64,000 nucleotides of DNA from an uncultured Lachnospiraceae bacterium (lineage in GTDB: Bacteria; Bacillota; Clostridia; Lachnospirales; Lachnospiraceae). Positions within the stretch are counted from its first letter, which is position 1. Every line of letters begins with the position of its first letter. The stretch lies in contig CAJTRA010000002.1 in the NCBI GenBank assembly GCA_910578345.1, positions 1 to 64,000 on the forward strand, read 5' to 3'. Shown piece by piece: positions 44,516 to 53,129 of this stretch. The notes below the pieces were generated by a model. It did not search any database. It saw only the letters and a list, made by a program, of their open reading frames with translations, and was not told the DNA's origin. The position numbers and the translations under genes are program-made.

Positions 44516-45268
44516 ATGCTGCAAATCGGAATCTGCGATGACGAGACACTGTTACTGGAAGAGATCAAGAAGCTCACAGACGACTGTCTGCAAGACCAGC
44601 AGACATTCTGTGTCACAACAACTTACACGGACGGTACGGCCCTGCTTTACGATATCCAGGACGGTCGGCGCTTCGACCTGCTGCTTCTGGATATTGAGAT
44701 GCCGGATATCTCCGGTATGGAGCTGGCCGCGCACATTCACGAATTACTGCCGGATGCCTTAATGATCTTTGTCACCGCTCACTATAAGTATGCTGTGGAC
44801 GCCTACGAACTCCATATTTTCCGCTATATTCCAAAGAATCAGCTAAGCGGGCGGCTTCCACACGCAGTGCGGGACGCCGTCGCCTTGCTGGAGATCCAGA
44901 ACACGGATTCTTACATCATTAATGCTGCCAGTCATCTGGAAAGACTGCCGCTGCGGAATATCCTTTTCATCGAAAAGGATGGAAAGAATGTTCTCTTCCA
45001 CACACTCCCGTCCGCAAAAACATCGGCACTTGAGACAGAAGGAAAGAACACACGGCGCATCCGCAAGACTCTCTCGGAAGTCTACGAAGAACTGCATTCC
45101 GAGGAGTTCTGTTTTATCGAGCGAGGCTATATCGTCAACTTACGCCATGTGTCGGGCATCGCTCATTCCGACTGCATCCTCACCGATCAGACAAGACTTC
45201 CCATTTCCCAAAGCCGGTTAGCGGAATTTAAAAAGAGATTGAACGAATACTGGAAGAATAAGATCTAG
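44516..45268 (+). CDS. LytTR-family response regulator (AgrA/ComE-like)
   Basis: 250 residues: receiver domain (about 1-120; acidic pocket GICDDE, phospho-Asp in LLLLDIEMPDISGMEL) and C-terminal LytTR DNA-binding domain (about 140-245; LRNILFIEKDGKNVLFH, SEEFCFIERGYIVNLRHV). Strong GGAGGG site. Followed after 3 bases by a GHKL kinase. The 9-12-9 repeat upstream suggests autoregulation and possibly control of the divergent ABC exporters. Confidence 0.92.
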   Translation: MLQIGICDDETLLLEEIKKLTDDCLQDQQTFCVTTTYTDGTALLYDIQDGRRFDLLLLDIEMPDISGMELAAHIHELLPDALMIFVTAHYKYAVDAYELHIFRYIPKNQLSGRLPHAVRDAVALLEIQNTDSYIINAASHLERLPLRNILFIEKDGKNVLFHTLPSAKTSALETEGKNTRRIRKTLSEVYEELHSEEFCFIERGYIVNLRHVSGIAHSDCILTDQTRLPISQSRLAEFKKRLNEYWKNKI

Positions 45269-45271
45269 CCC

Positions 45272-46009
45272 ATGCCAACAAAGCCGGCCTTAAGCGATCA
45301 TTTGACAACAAGGAAAATCATGCTGCAGACAAGGAAAAATAAGATCAAATTCCTGGAACGGAAGAACCAGGTGCTGGAAGAAAACTATCACCTGCTCACC
45401 CAGCTCTACCAAAAAAACGAACATCTCTATCACGACATGAATCATCACCTGCAGATGATCTATCATCTTGCAAAGAAACATGATGTCATGGAGATCTCAG
45501 AATACGTCAATTCTATCAGTGCGCCCATTAACGCGCTCTCCGACATGATCTGGAGCGGCGTGGATATCGTAGACGCCATTCTTAATCATACCCTTCTGGA
45601 AACCGAACGTCTGGGCATTGAGACAGATGTCAATGTCGAGTTCCCCGAAAACATCTCCATAACGCCGGATGACCTGTGCGTCATTCTTTTTAACCTGCTG
45701 GACAATGCCATAGAAGCGTGTCTGCGGTACAGACAACAGACAGAACAGCACCCTTCCATGCAAGTTACCATACGCCGCATTCATCAATTCCTGATCATTA
45801 AGATACAAAACTCCTGCATCCCGCCCAGAAAGAAAGTATTTGGCATTTTTCCAACGACGAAGGCTGACGCCCGCCACCATGGCATTGGCCTGCGCAATGT
45901 GCGGGAGACAGTGGAGAAATATAACGGAAACCTGGAAATAGAAATACAGGGCGATGTCTTCCTGACCACCGCCCTGCTGTTTTTTGAAAATGGATCAATG
46001 GCTCCCTAA
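45272..46009 (+). CDS. GHKL sensor kinase without membrane sensor domain
   Basis: 245 residues. A coiled-coil-like start (LQTRKNKIKFLERKNQVLEE), then the AgrC-type H-box LYHDMNHHLQMI, N-box FNLLDNAIEAC and G-box GIGLRNVRETVEKYNG. AgrC-type kinases normally carry six membrane helices before this point; here none, and the gene begins 3 bases after the regulator's stop, so the sensor half is absent rather than upstream. The ATG at 45272 has little ribosome site of its own (coupling likely); ATG 45320 with AAGGA is an alternative. It overlaps the convergent cdd by 15 bases. Confidence 0.85.
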   Translation: MPTKPALSDHLTTRKIMLQTRKNKIKFLERKNQVLEENYHLLTQLYQKNEHLYHDMNHHLQMIYHLAKKHDVMEISEYVNSISAPINALSDMIWSGVDIVDAILNHTLLETERLGIETDVNVEFPENISITPDDLCVILFNLLDNAIEACLRYRQQTEQHPSMQVTIRRIHQFLIIKIQNSCIPPRKKVFGIFPTTKADARHHGIGLRNVRETVEKYNGNLEIEIQGDVFLTTALLFFENGSMAP

Positions 46010-46414
46010 ATTCTCCGGCCCAAACCCAAACGGCAGCATCTCTTTCAGCGTGCGCTGCAGGCACTTGCCCTTGCCGTCCGCCAGAATGATCTGGAAAGTT
46101 TCCGGATCGCAGAATTCCATCATCACCTGTCTGCAGACACCGCAGGGGGCACATAGTTCGTCCGCTTCACTGCCTTCCGGACCGCCTACGATCGCGATCT
46201 TTGTAAATTCCCGCTCTCCTTCATAGACCGCCCGGAAAAAGGCAGTCCGCTCCGCACAGTTTGTAGGGCCATACGCGGCATTTTCGATATTGCATCCATG
46301 ATACAGTTTACCGCTCTTTGTCACAAGCACCGCTCCCACCTGAAAATGAGAATACGGCACATAAGCATGTTCTCTGGCTTTCTTGGCTTCCAGAATCAAT
46401 TCCTCATTGGTCAT
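45995..46414 (-). CDS. cdd: Cytidine deaminase
   Basis: 139 residues, the short homotetrameric type. Zn ligands and catalytic Glu in NCAERTAFF and APCGVCRQVM; HGCNIENAAYGPT contacts the ribose. It converts (deoxy)cytidine to (deoxy)uridine, feeding uridine phosphorylase encoded upstream. The start at 46414 follows GGAGG by 8 bases. Last gene of the nucleoside salvage run. Confidence 0.95.
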   Translation of the reverse strand: MTNEELILEAKKAREHAYVPYSHFQVGAVLVTKSGKLYHGCNIENAAYGPTNCAERTAFFRAVYEGEREFTKIAIVGGPEGSEADELCAPCGVCRQVMMEFCDPETFQIILADGKGKCLQRTLKEMLPFGFGPENLGSH

Positions 46415-46576
46415 CTTACTATCCTCCATCTCCACTATCGCTTTCTGTTTCCGTGTTACGGCCACAGCTTCAACCGATCATTTACAACCGTTCAGTCTTC
46501 GCTTCCCTGTTACAATCATTCTGCTGCTCTGAAGATCACATCACTCAGCTCAATTGCTTAAGATCCGTTTGCCGTT

Positions 46577-47245
46577 CTAATAACCTGCCCCGTCATCCGC
46601 CTGCGTCACGATCTTGATCATCCTGCTGGTGCCCAGTCTGTCCGCTCCCAGAGCAATAAACTTCTCCGCATCGTCCAGGGATGCAATGCCGCCCGCCGCT
46701 TTGACTTTCACTTCTTTACCGATGTGCCTGCGCATCAGCTCCACATCCGCGAAAGTAGCGCCGGCGGTAGAAAAGCCCGTGGATGTCTTAATATACTCTG
46801 CACCAGCTTTGGTCACGGTCTCACACATTTTGATCTTCTCGTCTTCGGTCAGCAGACAGGTCTCGATGATCACCTTTAAGATCCTGCCGCCGCAGGCCTC
46901 GTGAATCTGCCGGATCTCATCCTCGATCTCCTGGTATTTCCCATCCTTCACCCATCCAATATTGATCACCATATCGATCTCTGCCGCGCCGTTCTCGATG
47001 GCATCCTTTGTCTCAAAAACTTTCACCGCCGTGGTGCTGTATCCGTTGGGGAACCCGATCACGGTACAGATCGGCAGACGGCCTTCTACATAATCCGCCG
47101 CCTGTTTTACATAAGCCGCCGGGATACATGCCGAAGCGGTATGATACTTGATTCCTTCCTCCAGGATCTTGCGGATCTCCTCCCAGGTGGCAGTCTGTGT
47201 GAGCAATGTGTGATCCACTGTTCTTAAAATATCTTTCTTATCCAT
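46577..47245 (-). CDS. deoC: Deoxyribose-phosphate aldolase
   Basis: 222 residues. It splits 2-deoxyribose 5-phosphate into glyceraldehyde 3-phosphate and acetaldehyde. The Schiff-base lysine is in AEYIKTSTGFS and the second lysine in VKAAGGIASLDDA; VDHTLL opens the barrel. The start at 47245 follows AAGGAG. It lies 91 bases after deoB. Confidence 0.96.
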   Translation of the reverse strand: MDKKDILRTVDHTLLTQTATWEEIRKILEEGIKYHTASACIPAAYVKQAADYVEGRLPICTVIGFPNGYSTTAVKVFETKDAIENGAAEIDMVINIGWVKDGKYQEIEDEIRQIHEACGGRILKVIIETCLLTEDEKIKMCETVTKAGAEYIKTSTGFSTAGATFADVELMRRHIGKEVKVKAAGGIASLDDAEKFIALGADRLGTSRMIKIVTQADDGAGY

Positions 47246-47336
47246 GATTTTCTCCTTCCTGCTTTCCTTTCTTTTACGATTCACACGATAGAGATTTCCC
47301 TTTCCGTCCCTCAAAAAGGTCCCTCTCGATTGATTC

Positions 47337-48533
47337 TTATATTAATTTCTCCAATACCGAAGTTCCGATCGTTCCTTCCGGCATCTCCACACCGAAATTA
47401 TCCGCGATGGTCGCTCCGATCACCGCAAATGTCTGTGTATCTTCCAGCTTCCCGCTTCCCTTCATGGATGGAGAATATGCGAGGAATGGCACCCGTTCTC
47501 TCGTATGATCCGTACCTGTATGGGTCGGATCGTTGCCGTGATCCGCAGTGATCATCAGCAGATCATCCTCCCGAAGCAGCGGCAGAAGTTCTCCCAGCTT
47601 CTCGTCGAACTTCTCCAGTTCTTTCGCATAGCCCCTGACATCACGGCGGTGTCCCCACAGGGCGTCAAAATCCACCAGATTCACAAAGCACAACCCTTCA
47701 AAATCTCTTCCCGCGATCTCGATCGTCTGCTCCATACCGTGAACAGAGCTCTTGGACTTATTGGACTCCGTCAAACCCTCTCCGTCAAAGATATCAAAGA
47801 TCTTCCCCACCGAGATCACATCAAACCCGGCATCCTTTAAAGCATTTAACGCTGTCCGGCCATATGGTTTCAGCGCGTAATCGTGGCGGTTGCTGGTGCG
47901 CTTAAACTCGCCTCGTTTCCTGCCCACATAAGGTCTTGCGATCACGCGGCCCACCTTCCACTCATCCTTCATGGTAAGCTCTCTTGCGATCTCACAGCAG
48001 CGGTACAGTTCCTCCAGGCCGAAAGTCTCCTCGTTGCCGCAGATCTGCAGTACGGAATCCGCCGACGTATAGACAATCATATGACCCGTAGCGATCTCTT
48101 CCTCTGCCAGTTCTTCCAGGATCTCCGTACCGCTGGCGCTCTTGTTGCCGATAATCACGCGGCCGGTCCGTCTGGACAGTTCATCCAACAGCTCCTGTGG
48201 AAATCCGGTTTCCGTAAAGGTCTGAAAAGGCTTCGTGATGTGAAGACCCATCATCTCCCAATGGCCGGTCATGGTATCCTTGCCTGTGCTGGCCTCGTTC
48301 ATTTTCATAAAGTAACTTAAGGGTTTCTCCACCGGCGGCACCTGCTTGAAAGGATGCAGGTTTGCCATGCCAAGCTTCTGCAGATTCGGGATCTTAAATT
48401 CCTCCACACTCTGGGATATATGCCCCAGTGTATCCGTCCCTTCATCCCCGTAGGAAGCGGCGTCCGGCAGGGCGCCCACTCCCAATGAATCGATCACGAT
48501 CGTAAATATCCTTTTATACTTTCTTTCCGCCAT
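47337..48533 (-). CDS. deoB: Phosphopentomutase
   Basis: 398 residues, alkaline-phosphatase fold. It moves phosphate from C1 to C5 of (deoxy)ribose, linking Udp to DeoC. Metal-site motifs: FTIVIDSLGVGALPDA at the start and TADHGNDPTHTGTDHTRE (about 330-348); the phospho-Thr region is ASTGKDTMTGHWEM. The start at 48533 follows GGGGG by 6 bases. Confidence 0.97.
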   Translation of the reverse strand: MAERKYKRIFTIVIDSLGVGALPDAASYGDEGTDTLGHISQSVEEFKIPNLQKLGMANLHPFKQVPPVEKPLSYFMKMNEASTGKDTMTGHWEMMGLHITKPFQTFTETGFPQELLDELSRRTGRVIIGNKSASGTEILEELAEEEIATGHMIVYTSADSVLQICGNEETFGLEELYRCCEIARELTMKDEWKVGRVIARPYVGRKRGEFKRTSNRHDYALKPYGRTALNALKDAGFDVISVGKIFDIFDGEGLTESNKSKSSVHGMEQTIEIAGRDFEGLCFVNLVDFDALWGHRRDVRGYAKELEKFDEKLGELLPLLREDDLLMITADHGNDPTHTGTDHTRERVPFLAYSPSMKGSGKLEDTQTFAVIGATIADNFGVEMPEGTIGTSVLEKLI

Positions 48534-48661
48534 CTTAATCCCCCATTCTTGCTCAACCTTCACACTATCTTTCCTCTCCGGTTCCACCTGCACCATTCAC
48601 CATAATACGCGGCAGCCGTCCACATACACAACCGTCACAGCATATGAGCCGCCGCAGGCCG

Positions 48662-49858
48662 TTAGAACAATGCCACGACGCCCACAATCATCGCGCTTAA
48701 GATGCTCACCAGCATACCGCCAAGCATCGCACGCAGCACCAGCCGCGACAGAGTGCTCTTTTTCTCCGGACAAAGCACCGCTATACCGGAAACACAGATC
48801 CCCAAGCTGGACACATTCGCAAATCCGGCCAGAGAAATGGATGCTATCATAGCCGTCCTTGGATCCAGAGATGCAATGATCGTTCCCAGATCCCCGAACG
48901 CCACAAATTCGTTCAGGATCATCTTCTGCCCAAGCAGCGCTCCCTCCATCAGAACATCCTTCCCTTCCAGTCCCATCAGGAAGCCGAAAGGTGCGAACAG
49001 ATAGGAAAAGATCTGCTCCAGGCTGATCCCCGCGATGCCTAATATCATATTCACCAGCGCCACCAGTCCGATGATCGCAACCAGCGATGCGGCGATGGAG
49101 ATTACCATCTGCATTCCCGTGCCGGCGCCCTCTGCGATGGCGTCGATCACATTGGAATTGTTGCCTTTGTTGTCCATCTTGACATCCGTAATAGATTGGG
49201 CCGTCTCACTCTGGGGCAGTATCATCTTTGAGACCAGGATACTTCCCACCGGCACCAGCACACTGGCAATCAGCAGATATTCCATGGGAATGCCGCAGGC
49301 ATGATATCCTGCCAAGATCGACACTTCCATACTCCCCATCCCTGAAACCAAAATAACAAAAATCTCACTGTCTGTCAAATTGCGGATATACTTGCTGACC
49401 AGTACCGGACTGCTGGTCTGTCCCAGAAACATATTGGCCACCGCCACAAAGCTTTCCACCTCGGTAGTCCCCATCAGTTTACCCACAGCCTTACCAAGCC
49501 ATTTCACCACAAATCCGATCACACCCAGATAATACAGCAGGTTCACAAGTGCGGAAACGAAAATAATACCGCCTAGCGACTGCACAATAAACACACTGAA
49601 TCTGGAGCCGTCCGAAAGATCACCGAACACAAATGACAGGCCGTCTTTTCCGCAGTTCACAACGGCTGTCACTCCGTTAGAAGCAATGGTGACAAGCTTC
49701 TGCCCGACTGGCACCTTTACGATCAAAACTGCCAGAATGGCCTGAACGATCACTGCTTTTAACACCAGCTTCCAGTTAATGCGTTTCCGGTCCCAGGATA
49801 ACAGCCAGAGCAGTCCCAAGATAGCAACAATGCCAACCAAACTCAATACCAGTTTCAT
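48662..49858 (-). CDS. nupC: Concentrative nucleoside transporter, NupC family
   Basis: 398 residues, about eight helices plus re-entrant loops. Family stretches: VANMFLGQTSSPVLVSKYI, ILVSGMGSMEVSILAGYHA and LNEFVAFGDLG. It imports nucleosides with H+ or Na+. Strong AAGGAGG site. Downstream of the udp terminator, so it probably has its own promoter as head of nupC-deoB-deoC-cdd. Confidence 0.94.
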   Translation of the reverse strand: MKLVLSLVGIVAILGLLWLLSWDRKRINWKLVLKAVIVQAILAVLIVKVPVGQKLVTIASNGVTAVVNCGKDGLSFVFGDLSDGSRFSVFIVQSLGGIIFVSALVNLLYYLGVIGFVVKWLGKAVGKLMGTTEVESFVAVANMFLGQTSSPVLVSKYIRNLTDSEIFVILVSGMGSMEVSILAGYHACGIPMEYLLIASVLVPVGSILVSKMILPQSETAQSITDVKMDNKGNNSNVIDAIAEGAGTGMQMVISIAASLVAIIGLVALVNMILGIAGISLEQIFSYLFAPFGFLMGLEGKDVLMEGALLGQKMILNEFVAFGDLGTIIASLDPRTAMIASISLAGFANVSSLGICVSGIAVLCPEKKSTLSRLVLRAMLGGMLVSILSAMIVGVVALF

Positions 49859-49978
49859 CTTATGTTTTCCTCCTTCTCAAAGAATGCTTCAGCAGACTGT
49901 ATTAAGACGCTGCTTTTCCGTTAATATTTATCTCTTCAACCATTTATTCCAAATGATCAATTTTCTGTTTTTTCGCAC

Positions 49979-50001
49979 AAAAAGGCGGCCTAAGGGCCGC
50001 C
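49979..50001 (-). terminator. Terminator of udp
   Basis: Minus-strand GGCGGCC-CTTA-GGCCGCC followed by TTTTTG: a perfect 7-bp GC stem. Confidence 0.85.
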
Positions 50002-50104
50002 ATACTGCTGCAGGCTGCACCCATCCGTCTTCACCTTATCCAGGTTTCTACCGGCTTATATGGCACAGACTGCAATATTTTGCACAGTGTCCCCAACCGT
50101 CAGA

Positions 50105-50896
50105 TCAGGACTGCTGCGCTTTCTCCCGATCTGCCTTGATCAGTTTTTTGATCGCTCCAACCGCTACTTTGATAGCTGCCTCCGTATCATGTATAATCGG
50201 GTTATCCAACCCCTTTGCATTTCTTTCCTGGTTCCCAACTACCAGGAAGTTGGAACCGCAGCGCACCCGCAAATGACTGGCTGCAATAAAAAGCGCCGCC
50301 GACTCCATCTCGGAAGCCTTACAGCCTAACCGCTTCCACGCTTCCCACTTGTTTAACAGTTCGTAACTCACCGGCATCCGCTCCGGCTCATGCTGCCCGT
50401 AAAAGGCGTCCTTACACTGCACCACACCCACATGATGGGGCAGTTCCAGCTCTTTGCAGGACGCAACCAGCGCATTGGCCACCTCGAAATCAGCCACCGC
50501 CGGATACTCTATGGGCGCATACTCTCTGCTGGTGCCCTCCATCCGTACCGCCCCTGTGGCAACTACGATATCACCGCCTTTCACATCCAGTTCGATGCCG
50601 CCGCAGGTTCCCACACGAATAAAAGTATCTGCACCGCAAAGCGTCAACTCCTCGATGGCGATCGAAGCGGACGGTCCGCCGATTCCCGTGGATGTGACAC
50701 TCACCTTCTCTCCGTCCAGATATCCCGTGTAGGTCACGTACTCTCTGCTGTCGGCGATCAGCTTCGCATCCTCAAAATGCTTCGCGATCTTCGCACACCG
50801 TTTGGGATCTCCCGGCAGGATCACATACCGTCCCACATCTCCCGGTCTGATCTGTAAATGATACTGTAATCCGACTTCTCCTGAATAATTCTGCAT
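50105..50896 (-). CDS. udp: Uridine phosphorylase
   Basis: 263 residues, nucleoside phosphorylase I fold: YVILPGDPKRCAKIA, TGIGGPSASIAIEEL, FIRVGTCGGI and ASEMESAALF. It releases uracil and (deoxy)ribose 1-phosphate. GGAGGG is 7 bases before the ATG. It follows the Crp/Fnr-type gene by 87 bases and ends in its own terminator. Confidence 0.95.
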   Translation of the reverse strand: MQNYSGEVGLQYHLQIRPGDVGRYVILPGDPKRCAKIAKHFEDAKLIADSREYVTYTGYLDGEKVSVTSTGIGGPSASIAIEELTLCGADTFIRVGTCGGIELDVKGGDIVVATGAVRMEGTSREYAPIEYPAVADFEVANALVASCKELELPHHVGVVQCKDAFYGQHEPERMPVSYELLNKWEAWKRLGCKASEMESAALFIAASHLRVRCGSNFLVVGNQERNAKGLDNPIIHDTEAAIKVAVGAIKKLIKADREKAQQS

Positions 50897-50983
50897 ACTG
50901 TTCCCTCCTGTATTGTTTTATATTTTTTTACGTGTACCTTACCTTTCAACAGTCTGTATGCTGCTGCCTGATGCACCGCGCTT

Positions 50984-51712
50984 CTATTCATCCGACAGTA
51001 CTTCCGTAAGACTCTCCTTCAGGCTTTCATACTGCTTCCTGTCTACCAGAATATCATTGCCCTGCCTCGAAATTAAGCCGTCCTCTTTCAGTTTCTTTAC
51101 TGATCTGGTGATGGTCTTCACACTTAATCCGGTAAAATCAGATAATTCCTGCCTGTCATTGTTCAGCCGCAATATCCCATGATTCGCATATTTCTCATAG
51201 CGGTTGATCAGCAGCATCGCCAGCCGGTCCGATCCTTGTAGAAATAGAAACGCCCGTACATTTCTTGCCTGTTCTAAAAGATACTCCGCCATGAGCTTCG
51301 CCTCATACCGCATGGACCGGATATCCGATCTCATCCATTTATCAAACTGTGCTTTCGGAATCTTGACCGCAATACAGTCCGTAACTGTCTGCAAAGATGT
51401 CTTGTAAGTATCGATATCCATAATGATCTCCATGCCGCCATAAGCATATACTTTTGTAAAGAGCATGAAATCAAACGATATTCCATAAATTCTGTAGTCC
51501 GTAGCTTTAATAATCCCATCGCCGATAAAATAAACCGCTTCCACCGGCTCCCCTTCCCGGATGAAGGTTTTCCCTTTCTCTATATGTTCGATAGAGAAAT
51601 TCTCAAAAACCCAAAGAGGGGCATTTCTAAAATATGCCAGAAATTGATCCCTTCTGTCGCGGTCTATACTGTTCAGAAAGGGAAATACTTCTTCTAAATA
51701 GTGATCCCTCAT
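50984..51712 (-). CDS. Crp/Fnr-family transcriptional regulator
   Basis: 242 residues: cyclic-nucleotide-binding-like jelly roll (about 25-140; FIREGEPVEAVYFIGDGIIKA) and a C-terminal winged helix (about 165-220; RQELSDFTGLSVKTITRSVKKL). It lacks the FNR N-terminal cysteine cluster and the classic cAMP-contact motif, so the ligand is unknown. Placed at the head of the nucleoside salvage genes, it is their probable regulator. Confidence 0.88.
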   Translation of the reverse strand: MRDHYLEEVFPFLNSIDRDRRDQFLAYFRNAPLWVFENFSIEHIEKGKTFIREGEPVEAVYFIGDGIIKATDYRIYGISFDFMLFTKVYAYGGMEIIMDIDTYKTSLQTVTDCIAVKIPKAQFDKWMRSDIRSMRYEAKLMAEYLLEQARNVRAFLFLQGSDRLAMLLINRYEKYANHGILRLNNDRQELSDFTGLSVKTITRSVKKLKEDGLISRQGNDILVDRKQYESLKESLTEVLSDE

Positions 51713-51995
51713 ATCCTATACCTTTCCCGCCATGTGCTGTCTGGATCCCTGCATATCGCTGTTTCCCGTCTCATTTCATTATATTTGGATATCATGTAAA
51801 ATTTTTCTATGTTTGATAGACCAATCATATCTCTTATGTATCCCTTTTACAAGGACACCTGTCCCTCTTGCATACATTTTTACTTCTTTTTTTCATTTTA
51901 TCTGTTGAGATTTGTCAACATGAATAAAATATGATACCTTTTCACGGCATAATTTGCTTGCCGGACTGCAAGCGATGTCTGACGATGCCCCTGAC
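51713..51995. other. Intergenic region, no gene seen
   Basis: AT-rich. A short dyad GGACACCTGTCC lies at about 51857-51868 and TTGACA/TGTCAA at about 51914-51919; no clear promoter pair or gene. Confidence 0.4.
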
Positions 51996-52183
51996 TCATG
52001 CCACGATCAGCGACATCAGATAAAAAGGCGTCGTCGTCCTGTCCCCTTCCGTGATCTCGATCTCCACCGAAAGGGCCGTTTCCACCTCTGCTGCGCTGCT
52101 TTCTCCTGATACCCATTGCTACAGCCTGTCAGCAGCGTTCCCATCATGGCGGCTGCCAACATGATTCCTAAAATGCGCATCAT
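51996..52183 (-). pseudogene. Frameshifted small lipoprotein gene
   Basis: GGAGG 7 bases before ATG opens a lipoprotein signal peptide, MMRILGIMLAAAMMGTLLTG with Cys next, then the frame turns to Arg/Trp-rich nonsense. Shifting by one base just after the lipobox (in the GG run near 52110) restores a natural acidic tail (AEVETALSVEIEITEGD, then TTTPFYLMSLIVA and stop). A single G lost from a G-run explains this. The restored product would be only about 62 residues, so it may itself be the stump of a larger protein. Confidence 0.65.
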
Positions 52184-52285
52184 TACCTGACCTCCGACTC
52201 TACCTTACAAGGACTCCTTTGCTCCCGATTTTCTTCTTCCCAGCGCCAGATAACTCCGATATTCGCCCATTAGTGACGTGCGCTA

Positions 52286-52319
52286 CCGGGCGCACAACCA
52301 GAAAAAGAATGGCATCCAC
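52286..52319. repeat. Left copy of a direct repeat flanking the BceRSAB module
   Basis: 34 bases from CCGGGCGCAC to GGCATCCAC. They match 57170-57202 at all but about three positions, in the same orientation, 4.9 kb apart on either side of the module. The right copy carries the left arm of a terminator; the left copy lacks the matching right arm. Confidence 0.7.
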
Positions 52320-52412
52320 AGATCTCTCTCCTGCCAAAGCCATATCCGAAAACGCATGCACGAACGGTATCAATTGATTTTCAGCCGGCAAAATGGTATA
52401 CCTATAGATATA

Positions 52413-52439
52413 GTAAACGAAATTTCTAATGTCGTTAAC
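52413..52439. promoter_or_regulatory. Inverted repeat upstream of the BceR-type gene
   Basis: GTAAACGA (52413-52420) and TCGTTAAC (52432-52439) pair at 7 of 8 positions across 11 bases, 25 bases before the ATG and next to an AT-rich TATATA. Possible operator. Confidence 0.4.
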
Positions 52440-52463
52440 TATATATAGGAATGGAGGTCTACC

Positions 52464-53129
52464 ATGCAGAAGATTATGATCATCGAAGACGATCCGCTGA
52501 TCCGGGAGGAATTGTCTCTTCTTCTGGAAAATGAGGGATACGAGGTCGTCTCCGTCACCCGTTTTACACAGATACCGGAACGGATCCGGGACTGCGCCCC
52601 TGACCTGGTCCTTCTCGACTTAGGGCTGCCGGGACAGGACGGCCTGACGCTTTGCGCCCGGATCCGGAAAAGTTCTACCCTTCCTATCATTATCGTCACA
52701 AGCAGAGATTCCTCCGCGGACGAATTCCGCGGTTTAAGCCTTGGCGGCGACGACTATATCACCAAGCCTTACGACGTCCCCGTTCTTCTGGCCAGGATCA
52801 AGGCGGTTCTTCGCCGCAGTTCCGGCCTGCCGGAAGCCGACGTGCTGGCGGTAAACGATCTGCAGTTAAGCCTGACGAAGGGCACCGTCTCCCGGAACGG
52901 GCGCAGCGAGGAACTTACCCGCAACGAGTTAAAGATCCTGGCTCACTTGATGATACATGCCGGAGAAATCGTCTCCCGCACCGATCTGATCGACGTGCTG
53001 TGGGAGAACCAGATCTATATCGACGACAACACTTTGAGCGTAAACATTACCAGGCTGCGCACGAAACTGGCGGACCTGGGAATGCCTGACTGTATCCGCA
53101 CAAGGCGGGGATTGGGGTATCAATTATGA
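52464..53129 (+). CDS. Response regulator, BceR/OmpR-type
   Basis: 221 residues: receiver (IIEDDPLIREELSLLL; phospho-Asp in LVLLDLGLPGQDG; Lys in YITKPYD) and a winged-helix Trans_reg_C domain (about 130-221; ELTRNELKILAHLMIHAGEIV). It overlaps the kinase gene by 4 bases. With bceS, A and B it forms the classic peptide-antibiotic sensing and detoxification module of Firmicutes. Confidence 0.92.
   Translation: MQKIMIIEDDPLIREELSLLLENEGYEVVSVTRFTQIPERIRDCAPDLVLLDLGLPGQDGLTLCARIRKSSTLPIIIVTSRDSSADEFRGLSLGGDDYITKPYDVPVLLARIKAVLRRSSGLPEADVLAVNDLQLSLTKGTVSRNGRSEELTRNELKILAHLMIHAGEIVSRTDLIDVLWENQIYIDDNTLSVNITRLRTKLADLGMPDCIRTRRGLGYQL

Noticed and set aside
52200..52391. Open frame of 63 codons upstream of the BceR-type gene (minus strand)
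   Set aside because: No recognisable family and no ribosome site; it spans the repeated terminator fragment, so the frame is probably accidental.
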